Source of the DNA: Ailanthus altissimus
Lineage: Eukaryota; Streptophyta; Magnoliopsida; Sapindales; Simaroubaceae
Length of the DNA: 64,000 nucleotides
Direction: 5' to 3'
Assembly (NCBI GenBank): GCA_946807835.1
Contig: OX327699.1
Coordinates: 3,465,001-3,529,000, forward strand
Shown here: piece by piece, positions 11,919-21,300 of the stretch
Layout of the letters: every line of letters begins with the position of its first letter
Numbering within the stretch: the stretch's first letter is position 1
The notes under the pieces: model-generated
What the model was told of the DNA's origin: nothing
Seen by the model: only the letters and a program-made list of their open reading frames with translations
Databases searched by the model: none
Position numbers and translations under genes: made by a program

Positions 11919-12986
11919 CATAGAGCGACTCACAGAACTCGGCACCCCGACTTTCCGGAGTTGGTGATACATCCCATAACCTGCCCATGTGTACGGGATA
12001 TACCAGCTGGGTCTAATACAATCACCACTACTATAATCTAAGGGTACCAATGGTCTTTAAAACGGATGCAGAAATTTTAAAACTGTTTCTTAAACCGAAC
12101 ATGTAAAAGCATATCTATGGATATATATAAAGATCATAAATCATGTTTATGCATTAAAAGCTCATAAAATATACATTTTCATTATGCGGAAACATAATAA
12201 CCGAAAGATAAAAGAATTGACAGATTTTCACTCACAGCCACTCCACGCTCAATTTTGCTCTTGATTTCTGCTCCTGTTACCGCTCTCGGTTATCTTCACC
12301 TACGCGTCATAAATGACATTCAGAATTAATTTAAACACTAGAATCTCATTTAATTACTAAACACCCTAATCGACATACAAAGCCCTGATGGATACTACTT
12401 TTCAATTTTCATTTACGGAGTCATTTAATCTAATCTAACTCACCATCTAACGCCTTGAAAATTATTAAATGCCTTATAACGCGATTGGATATAATTGCCC
12501 TTCACCTTTCCAAAATGGACAATTATGTTCCATTTTCTTCATTTTTGGTTTTTCCATCAACCATATACATTCAATATACATAAGGCACCATTTACACACA
12601 ACAACTCAATCAAAACACCACTCAATTCCTAACTTCCCTAAAGTGGCAGAATTTCACCCAAGGTTCCAACACATTTCTTTTCTCAAATTCTTGTTCCAAT
12701 TACATCAAAATCAAGCCAATTTCATTCTAATGCCCTAATTACAACCAATTGAAGTCTCTACATTCAAATCACCCAAAACCCTAATTCTTACCTAGCCAAT
12801 TTCTCCAATTTGATGATTCCTTCAAGCTCCACAGTAAAATTCAACTCAATCTAAACCAAATACACACAATAACATCAATTGAAGCAATCTTGAAAGTTTA
12901 CTTATCAATCTTATAAAACAATGCTTTTCTTACCTTTTTTTCTTTAAATGTTTGCTTTTGGTCACTCTTGAAAAATCTACACACTT

Positions 12987-12987
<1 letters not shown>

Positions 12988-13040
<53 letters not shown>

Positions 13041-13042
13041 GT
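12988..13042. repeat. (CA)n/(TA)n microsatellite in the LTR promoter
   Basis: About 20 CA units followed by a short TA run. They occupy the position where other family A copies have ACTTCTAACATATATATAG, that is, their TATA region. Confidence 0.95.
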
Positions 13043-13516
13043 AGTACTCCCTCAATTAACCAATTTGCCCCTCAACTTACTCTAAATTTTTAAATTGCCA
13101 TTAGTTAGAAACTAAGTATATAATTGGTTCCTTTGTAACTATTTAGTTAGAATAGTCCAAAGAACTAACTAGAATTCCCAACTTGGCAATTCATGAGATT
13201 GTTTCTAATTGGTCCATTCTCTAATATATGAATTGTATTTCTCAACAAAGGCTTATTCCATACATAACCCTTAAATGGAGATTCATGTAGTAAATTAGAA
13301 TTTTCTTTTCCAAACCAATAGAGAAAATTTTCAAAAAATTCTAGGGTCGTCCGATGCTCCGATCGAGTGTGAAATTACCAAATTAGGTCTAATATCTCTC
13401 ACGCGCACCATAAAAGAAATATTTCTAAGAGTTAAAATCGGATAACCCTACGGTGTCTTTATTGCTCTATTTTGAAATTCAGGCGCCAATACTACTAATA
13501 GGAATTGGATATTACA

Positions 13517-14937
13517 AATGGAGCTGAGAATGTTGTTGCAGATCACTTATCAAGACTCGCACCAGATTCATCAACAAAAATAACACCCATTAATGATTCT
13601 TTTCTTGATGAACTTTTATTTTTACTATTACAATGCCTTGGTATGCTAATATTGTTAATTTCTTTGTAACAGGAGAAATGCCACCTCAATGGAATGCTCA
13701 AGACAAAAAGAAATTATTAACTGAGGGAAGAAAATTTTATTGGGATGATCCTTATCTCTTCAAATATTGTCGTGACAAAAAATTTTCAAGATGCATACCC
13801 GACAATGAGGTAAGTAAAGTTATTGAATTTTGTCATTTTGAAGCATGTGTGGAACATTTCTCATTAAAGAAAATAGCTACAAAAATCTTGCAGTTTGAAT
13901 TTTATTGGCCCACTTTATTTAAAGATACACATGCATTTTGTATAATTTGTGAAAATTGTCAAAAGTTGGGATCAATTTCAAAATGAAACATAATGCCTTT
14001 GAGCCCCATTTTTATTATTGAAATCTTTGATTGTTGGGGAATACATTTCATGGGACCATTTTTGCTATCATTTGGATTTACGTATATCTTAGTCGCAATA
14101 GATCATGTTGCAAAATGGATTAAAGCTATTCTATATCAAAATAATGACCATAAAATAGTCATAAATGTTTTGAAAGAAAATATCTTAAGTCAATTTGGAA
14201 TCCCTCGAGCCATTATAAGTGGTGGGGGTAAGCATTTTTGTTATAGGCCATTTGAAACATTAATGAAAAAATATGGTATTACTCATAAAGTTGTCACCCC
14301 TTTTCATCCTCAAACAAGTGGACAAGTTGAATTCACAAATAGAGAGATAAAACAAATTTTGGAAAAAAAACGTAAACTCAAATCGCAAAGATTGGTCTTT
14401 AAGACTTAATGATGCACTATAAGCTTATAGAACTACTTTTAAAACTTCATTGGGTATGTCAGCTTCTAGGATAGTTTATGAAAAATCTTGTCACGTACTT
14501 GTGAAACTTAAGCATAAAGCCCACTGGGCCATTAAGACTTTCAATGCAAATCTTGATTCTGCTGGACACATACGTAAATTGCAAATAAATAAACTTGAAG
14601 AATTGAGAAACGATGCATATGAGAATTCGAAAATTCATAAAGCTAAAATCAAAGCTTTTCATGATAAAAAAATTCAAAGAAAAATATTTGATACTGGTAA
14701 GAAAGTTTTATTTTATAATTCTCAACTTCACATATTCCCTGAAAAATTAAAATCAAGATGGAGTGGCCCTTTTATTGTGAAACATGTGTACCCTTATGGA
14801 ATAATTAATATTAAAAATCCTAGAAATGGGAATGTGTTTAAGGTAAATGGGTAAAGACTCAAGTCGTTTCTAGAAAATCAAGTTTTTTATGAAGAATTTG
14901 TGTCCCTGTCTGACCCTTGTTATGAGACCAATTAATC
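13517..14937 (+). pseudogene. Athila-like gypsy RNase H end and integrase pseudogene (plus)
   Basis: This begins with the RNase H tail GAENVVADHLSRL, then a frameshift near 13625 into an open stretch 13633-13986. That stretch has the integrase HHCC zinc region (CHFEACVEHF, FYWPTLFKD, CIICENC). The core follows at 13993-14409 and the C-terminal region at 14450-14854, where ELRNDAYENSKIH and SRWSGPFIVKHVYPYG are typical of Athila/Tat integrases. A Gln-to-stop change at 14852-14854 ends the open frame. The family's coding end is probably the stop at 14933-14935. Two of three catalytic acids are gone: GIHFMGP has His (14044-14046) and ISGGGKHF has Gly (14221-14223) where Asp is usual. The left end is cut by the family A LTR at 13516. 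Confidence 0.88.
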
Positions 14938-14977
14938 TTTATTTTACATATTTACATATTTATATATATTTATTCTT

Positions 14978-15075
14978 ATTCTAACTTTTGTTTTTGTTTT
15001 TATTTGCAGGTTAATTAGTAATTTTGTTAAAGTTTTGTTTTGCACCCCAGTTAAGTGGCGGATAATGGTACTCTG
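14978..15075 (+). promoter_or_regulatory. Candidate 3' splice site and conserved box downstream of integrase
   Basis: A pyrimidine-rich run ending TTTGCAG (AG at 15008-15009) is followed by a box containing AAGTGGCGGATAATGGTACT (about 15053-15073). The minus-strand Athila-like element has a long pyrimidine run and nearly the same box (about 17283-17305) in the equivalent place. Splicing to express a third ORF is known for some Athila/Calypso elements; its use here is inference. Confidence 0.45.
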
Positions 15076-15148
15076 TTACATTTTAAGTCAGTTTTGTTAT
15101 TTTTTCATAATTACTGATACCTTCTCTTCTTTCCCCTTTCGAAAAAAA

Positions 15149-15328
15149 ATGGATGACATTCTAAAGAATTTGAAAAAGCATTTTCCCTCACTGCCTCAAA
15201 ATTCGTTAAAGAAAATTTACCAAGCAAGATGTGAAAGATTAAGGTCATTAATGATTATGAATATACCTGTTGATTTACGTTGGTTAATTGAAGTCAAAAT
15301 TTTATTGACAGGTGAATTTTCAGACTAA
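15149..15328 (+). CDS. Small conserved ORF 3' of the Athila-like integrase (59 codons)
   Basis: Starts MDDILKNLKKHFPSLPQN and ends ILLTGEFSD, basic and probably helical. An open frame continues upstream to 15035 (a hydrophobic stretch), but I chose the ATG at 15149. The homologous minus-strand copy (17206 downward) is preceded by the same CTCTTCTTTC-like leader and aligns from exactly this Met, with MDCILANLKKYFPSLPQN. Conservation of protein sequence between two diverged, oppositely oriented copies suggests it was once translated. I do not recognise the family. Its place between integrase and 3' LTR is where Athila-type elements carry an env-like ORF, but it shows no envelope features. It may be a leader exon or an unrelated accessory protein. 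Confidence 0.5.
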   Translation: MDDILKNLKKHFPSLPQNSLKKIYQARCERLRSLMIMNIPVDLRWLIEVKILLTGEFSD

Positions 15329-15341
15329 TTAATTTTCTACA

Positions 15342-16178
15342 TGTCTGGCTTAGGTTGCCAAGAACTCTAGCCTAAACTATAATACATGTTAATGAGAAAA
15401 AAAATAAGAAAGAATTATCTAATGTTGAAAATGTCCTAAGAGTGTCCTTATATAGGCAATGAATGGAAATATGTCATGTGTGACATCAATTTTCAATAAT
15501 TTAGGCTAACAACTTGTTCACCTACTTACAGTACCTTTTTTATTATGTAAATGACCGATGTAACTTTTATGGCCAACATGAAAGTTGTAGAATTTTATCT
15601 CTTCTTTCCATAGGAACCATGTTCATGCAAATTAGATGAGTATCCAATGAGATATGAGCAAAATTTCAAAGATACATCAGATTTAGGCCAACAACCCTTT
15701 TACCCACTTGTAAGACAATTTGGTCCATGATAACGGCTGATTTGGACTTTACCATCAACATAAAAGTTGTTGATAATTAAGTAATATTTCAAAAATTCAA
15801 TAATTATACCAATTGGGTATATATTTTGTGAGATACGGTCCAAATACTTGAGTTGGGTCAAGCTGAGCGGAAGTTGTAGTCCGATTCTATTGTATCTCAA
15901 TTTTTGGCCCATAACATGTTGGATTTGGCTTTTCAACTATTCTTCAAGTTTGTGTAAGATTGAGTCATGTTACTCCAAGTTTAAGAATTTCTTTATTTTA
16001 ATTTTGACATTAAGAGTTATGTATATTTTACCTAAACCCGTGCAAATAACATTCATTAATCACAATTTAAGGAGAACACTTTATTTCAAACTAAAAGTAC
16101 AAAACAATTGCTAAAATTAGTGACATTACATGGTGACTAAATCTCTTAATAAATATGCATTTTCATGTGTTCATCACA
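15342..16178 (-). mobile_element. 3' LTR of the minus-strand Athila-like element
   Basis: On the minus strand this begins TGTGATGAACAC immediately after a G-rich polypurine tract and ends near AAGCCAGACA (837 bp). A minus-strand TATA box (TATATAAG, 15447-15454) lies about 110 bp from the end. U3 contains degenerate modules of about 180 bp: TTAGGCTAACAAC at 15501 recurs as TTAGGCCAACAAC at 15683, and AACATGAAAGTTGT near 15577 recurs as AACATAAAAGTTGT near 15756. The left border is set by TG/CA and by the loss of similarity to the plus-strand copy just after its small ORF. The partner LTR and TSD are not seen, so that border is the weak point. Confidence 0.6.
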
Positions 16179-16188
16179 GCCCCCAACT
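16179..16188 (-). other. Polypurine tract of the minus-strand Athila-like element
   Basis: The minus strand reads AGTTGGGGGC directly before the LTR's TGTGATG. The preceding AATAAGCTAG context is common just upstream of Athila/Tat 3' LTRs. It marks plus-strand DNA priming. Confidence 0.7.
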
Positions 16189-17113
16189 AGCTTATTGCTA
16201 GCCTCTTGCAATTCAAGCGTAAATAGAATATACAAAACTACATAAGTATTTCAAACAAAAAGTCAGTTCAAGATCACTATTGATATTATGGTTTTTTCAA
16301 TTATAACTTCTAGAAATTATTTGTGTGTGAAGTAAGTCATAACCATCTTACCACAAACCACAATAGATATAGCATTGAGAATTTCTCCAAGTAAAAGCCT
16401 CAACTCCATATCCTCACAGGGCTTTAATTCGTTGTCAAGAGCTATAAATGTTTGTAAGTTTAATTATGCTTAAACTCTTATCTATTTTATTTTCTATAAT
16501 CCAAAGGTTATAATTCTCATGTTTCATATATTTTCAGTCATGCTTTCTTTATGTGATTTTTGTTGAATTATAATTGTTATTGGTTACATTGTTTTATATG
16601 TTAATCTTTTACTGCAATATTGTCAATTGATATATTGTTGATCTTGGATAACATGTAAAGGCAATAAATGTTTGATATTTAAGTTGATCTTTCACTGCAA
16701 TATTGTCAAAATGATATGTTGTCGACCTTAGATAACTTGTATAAATAAACATGATTTGTGTTGCAAAAGAGTTTAGTCATATCAAATGCATGCATTATCA
16801 AATGTGCTATATTTTACATATCTTTTGATTGATTGTTTAGATGTAAAACTGTCAATTAAGTTATAAATATTGAATCAAAGTATAGAGTAGATTTATAAAG
16901 TATGATTGTGATTATCGAAGCCTTGTTTAAATCATCATAAGACATTTTTCTCAATTCATAGACAATTCTATCTCATCCATTTAAACTAATTAATTAATTT
17001 TCTTTTTTACTACTGCTTTAATATTTTACTTCACCAACCTATTTTACCAAAAGCGTCCTCATAGGATCGATACCTCAATCTATATTGCGATATCCATATT
17101 ACATCAATAGTCA
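16189..17113 (-). other. 3' untranslated region of the minus-strand Athila-like element
   Basis: AT-rich, with no supportable reading frame. It contains a two-copy direct repeat at 16601-16741 (period about 83 bp, core ACTGCAATATTGTCAA). No splice or promoter signal stands out. Confidence 0.5.
16601..16741. repeat. Two-copy direct repeat, period about 83 bp
   Basis: TTAATCTTTTACTGCAATAT (from 16601) recurs as TTGATCTTTCACTGCAATAT (from 16684). Both are followed by similar GATAT-TTGT-GA-CTT-GATAAC sequence. Confidence 0.75.
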
Positions 17114-17206
17114 TAGTCTTTCACATTGTGCTTTGTAAATCTTAAGTAAACCATTTTGAGGCAATGAAGGAAAATATTTTTTAAGGTTGGCAAGAATGCA
17201 ATCCAT
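17114..17206 (-). pseudogene. Small conserved ORF, minus-strand Athila-like copy (broken)
   Basis: Minus-strand counterpart of the ORF at 15149-15328. It starts at the Met at 17206 with MDCILANLKKYFPSLPQN and continues to KIYKAQCERL, then a TGA stop replaces an Arg codon. Downstream similarity fades after a second stop. Over the 31 shared residues most positions match the plus copy, with conservative changes. Upstream on the same strand are the conserved AAGTGGCAGAT box and a long pyrimidine run. Confidence 0.55.
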
Positions 17207-17494
17207 TTTGAAAGAAAGAAAAGAGATGAATGCACAGTTTGAGGGACAATTTTTAGGGAATTGAGAAACCGACTTTAATAGTCACGGAGTACCATATCTG
17301 CCACTTGACCAAGAAATAAAATCACATTGAAGAAAAAAAGAAAAAGAAGAAAATAAAGTAAAATAAAATGTGAAAGAAAATAAAAGCAAAAATAAAAGGT
17401 CAAAAGATAAAATATAAAAAATATATAAAATATGGTACAGATAGATTGAACCTGATCAAGCATGATAGATAGAATCCACAAGAGGGATCTCGTC
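17207..17494 (-). other. Pyrimidine-rich leader upstream of the small ORF
   Basis: On the minus strand this is a run of about 130 bases rich in T and C (plus-strand A/G run at 17325-17420). The GTCAAGTGGCAGATATGGTA box (about 17286-17305) and the small ORF follow it. It parallels 14978-15148 on the plus strand and fits a 3' splice-site region, but no branch point can be assigned with confidence. Confidence 0.4.
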
Positions 17495-17812
17495 TAGGTA
17501 TATAGAGTGGTCTACCTTTTCCATATAACTTTTCAGCCACTATCCATTCACTTTAAAAGTTCACCCATCAGTGGAGTCCACGATTTTGACAACACCATTA
17601 GAAAAAATGTGCCTTTCTAAAAATGGACCAGTCCATCGAGATCTCAACTTTTCAAGGTGTAAATACAATCGAGAATCATAAAGATAGACCCGTTTATTTG
17701 GCTCGAAGTATTTTCTTGAGATCTGTTTGTCATGCGTTGCTTTCATTTTAGATTTATAAATTTTAGAGTTGTCATATGCATCATTTCGTAGCTCTTCTAC
17801 GAAAAGCATAAG
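17495..17812 (-). pseudogene. Athila-like integrase C-terminus (minus), truncated
   Basis: The C-terminal integrase segment of the minus-strand element: EELRNDAYDNSKIYKSKMKA, then LHLEKLRSRWTGPFLERHIF, and stops within VDSTDG*TFKVNG. It matches the segment at 14590-14850 but is a different subfamily by sequence. Its N-terminal side ends abruptly at about 17812, where a family A LTR begins 5'-truncated. The rest of integrase, RNase H and most of RT (normally about 3 kb) are missing. Confidence 0.82.
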
Positions 17813-18374
17813 TACCCTAGAATACTTTTGGAATTTTTCTCTATTGGCTTGGAAAAGCAAATTCTAATTTACTACATGAATTTTCATTTAAGGGTTATGT
17901 ATAGAACAAGCCCTTGTTGAGAAACATAATCCATATATTAGAGAATGGACCAATTAGAAACAATCTCATAGATTGCCAAGTTTGGGAATTGTAGTTAGTT
18001 CCTTGGACTATTCTAACTAGATAGTTACAAAGGAACTAATTACATATTTAGTTTCCAACTAATGGAAAATTAGTAATTTAGAGTAAGTTAAGGGGCAAAA
18101 TAGTCAATTGATGGATAACTATATATATGATAGAAGTGTGTAGAAATTTCCAATGATCAAAAAGTAAACACTTAGAGCAAAAGAGAGCAAATTTGAGCTA
18201 GAAGAGTGGTGGTGCTACAGTGACCTTTCAAGTTTTTTTTCCATGATTTTTCATGTGTAATCAACCCACAATAAGATCAAATATCAATTCCTAAACTCAA
18301 TTAAAGCCTCCATTTGTGAAATCCAAGAAAAAGAGGTAAGAAAAGCATTGTTTTGTGAGATTTATAAGTGAACT

Positions 18375-21300
18375 TGACAGGACCTGACCCGAGACCCTCT
18401 ACTATAGATCCCAGTGGCCCTGCCGGGCACCCCGACGGTAGTTCCTCCGAATCTAATTGGGTATGTTGAGAAATTTCGCAAGGCGAACCCCTTTTCAATT
18501 CTTGTTACTACTAAGAAGGTCTAGTAATATACATAAAAATGACATCTTAATTTTAAAAACAAACAGACAGAGTTTCCCCTGTTTTTTGAAAAATCCATAT
18601 AAACCTGTAAAGAAATTTCACTTCTAATTCCAACACATCTCAATACCACCAATTCGGACCTCCGGCCCTTTCCAAATCAAATCCAACACAACTCAAAAGT
18701 TTTATTTAAATCACAAAATGAGCATACTCATGAAAAGTAAAGATGATCATCAAAATCTCAAAATATTTTCTTGCTGGTTCGAAACATACATACAAATATA
18801 CATGCCTACTACTACTATACAAAAAGTACAGAGTGCTGTTTAGCACATTTACATGTACAAAAATGATCTTCGGATTCGGCCCACTACTCGACAACAGGAG
18901 AATCAGCAGCTTGCGTACCGAGACCTGCACCTGAGAAAGGGGTTTAAAAACATAAAACATAAAACAGGTGCGCTAAAGGAGCTCAGTGAGTGTAAATAAG
19001 ATTTCAATTACAAGAACATTATACAAAGATAGCAATTTCTAAAGTACATGCAGAAATTAGGCTTCTAAAACGGATGTAAAACTGTAAAACGGTTTCTAAT
19101 ATCATATGCTAATAAAATCTTGCCGAGCGGGTTTTATCTACATCGTTGAAAAACTATATTCAGAATCTGTATAACATAATAACTGTTGTGTGCATATAAA
19201 TGCATAAATACTATCGGTAAATCAAAAACTAGTAAAATTCTCGCTCAACCATTTTCTTTCTAACCTGTACCAATGGTAACCCTAAAGCTCTATACCCACG
19301 CAGCGACTCAACTAGCACCGCATACGTGAGTAGGTCACGGGCACATCAACTAGCAACACCCACAGTGACATCTCAAGACATCTCACTGCCTATGCAGCTG
19401 AATCCTACATCGCATCCATATAGCGAGACAATACCCCGTACACATAGAGCGACTCACATGACTCAACTTTCCAACTTCCCGGAGTTAGTGACACACCCCC
19501 AAGACCTGCCCATGTGCATGGGATATACCGGCCGGGTCTAATACAATCATCACCACTACAATCTGAGAGTACCAATGGCCTTTAAAACAAATGCAGAATT
19601 TTAAAACTATTTCGCAAATCGATCATGTGAAAGCATGTCTATGAATATATCAAGATCATAAATCATGTTTATGCATCGAAAGCTCATAAAACATACATAG
19701 TCATTGTGTGAAAACATAATAACCAAAAAGTAAAAGAAATGGCAGATTTCCACTCACAACCGCTCCGCGCTCAATTTCGCTCCCGATTTCTGCTCCCGTT
19801 AACGCTCTCGGTTATATTCACCTACGTGCCATAAATGACATTTAGAACCAAATCGAATACTAGAATCTCATTTAACTACTAAACGCCCTAATCATCATAC
19901 CAAGCCCGGATGCATACTACTTCTCGATTTTAGTTACGGAGCCATAATTGAAACTAACTCACCATCCGGCGCCTTAAAAATTATTGAACACCTTATAACT
20001 TGGTTGGACATAATTGCCCTTCACCTTTTCAACATGGAAAATTATGTCCCATTTTATTCATTTTTGGTTTTTTCATCAACCATATACATTCAATTCACAA
20101 TATGCACCATTTACACACAACAATTCAATCAAAACACCACTCAATTTCTAACTTCCCTAAAGTGGCAGAATTTCACCCTAGGTTCCAACACATTCCTTTT
20201 CTCAATTTCTTGTTCCAATTACAACAAAATCATGCCAATTTCATTCTAAAGCCCTAATTACAACCAATAGAAATCTCTACAACAAAATCACCAAAATCCA
20301 TAATTCTCACCTTGCCAATTTCTTCAAATTGATGACTCCTTCAAGCTCCACACTAGAATTCAACTCAATCTAAGCCAAGAATACACATAAGAACATCAAT
20401 TAAAGCATTCTTGAAATCTCACTTATCAAACTCATAAAAGATGCTTTTCTTACTTTTTCGTGAATTTCCACTAATAGAGACTTCAATTGAGCTTAGGAAT
20501 TAGTTTGTAACCTTATTTTGGCTTGATTACACATGAAATATCATGAAAACAAAACTTGAAAGGTCACTGTAGCAGCCCCTGTAATATCCAATCCCTATTA
20601 GTAGTATTGGCGCCTAGATTTCGGTATAGAACAAATAAGACACCGTAGGGTTACTCGATTTTAACCCTATTAGAAATATTCCCTTTATAGTGCACGTGAG
20701 AGATATTAGACCTAATTTGGTAATTTCACACTCGATCGTTGCGACGGACGACCCTAGAATATTTTTAAAATTTTTCTCTATTGGCTTGGAAAAGAAAATT
20801 CTAATTTACTACATGAATTTCCATTTAAGGGTTATGAATGGAACAAGCCTTCGTTGAGAAACATAATCCATATATTAGAGAATGGACCAATTAGAAGAAA
20901 TCTCATGGATTGCCAAGTTGGAAGTTCTAGTTAGTTCTTTGAATTATTCTAACTAGATAGTTACAAATGAACTAATTACATAATTAGTTTATAACTAATG
21001 GCAAATTAGAAGTTTTAAGTAAGTTGAAGGGCAAAATGGTAAATTGAGGGAGCACTATATATATGTTAGAAGTGTGTAGAAATTTGAAGAGAGATCAAAA
21101 CCAACACTTAGCCAAAAAAAGAGAGAAATTCGAGCTTCAAAGGGGGGTGCTGCTACAGTGACTATTCATGTTTTTTTTAATAATTTTTCATGTGTAATCA
21201 AGCCAAATTAAGGTTACAAACCCATCCCTAAGTTCAATTGAAGTCTCTATTAGTGGAAATTCAAGAAAAAAAGGTAAGAAAAGCATCTTTTATGAGTTTG

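Larger units (their letters stand above)
1..13516. mobile_element. Composite fold-back Ty3/gypsy element (family A)
   Basis: A plus-strand arm (1-3682: gag, protease, RT, RNase H, integrase) is joined tail to tail to a minus-strand arm (about 3706-8079: RNase H, RT, protease, gag, PBS) that ends in an LTR (8080-13516). Both arms are the same family by close protein similarity. Each has several in-frame stops and frameshifts, so neither is functional. The plus arm runs off the left edge, so its own LTR is not seen. Domain order and motif style are those of chromoviruses (Tekay/Del type is inferred), but the integrase C-terminus and any chromodomain are missing from both arms. The sequence right of 13516 is Athila-like coding sequence, so the minus arm inserted into an older gypsy element. 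The matching TSD (AATGG expected) would lie outside the window. Confidence 0.85.
8080..13516 (-). mobile_element. Family A LTR of the minus arm (5' LTR), split by a nested LTR
   Basis: A minus-oriented LTR in two pieces, 8080-9143 and 11924-13516 (about 2657 bp of LTR). It is interrupted by another family A LTR with TSD CATAG. It starts on the plus strand at TGATAGGACTC (reverse of the CCTGTCA end) and finishes at GGATATTACA. The adjacent PBS at 8061-8076 shows it is a true element LTR rather than a solo LTR. Its promoter region at about 12988-13042 contains an expanded dinucleotide repeat. Confidence 0.92.
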
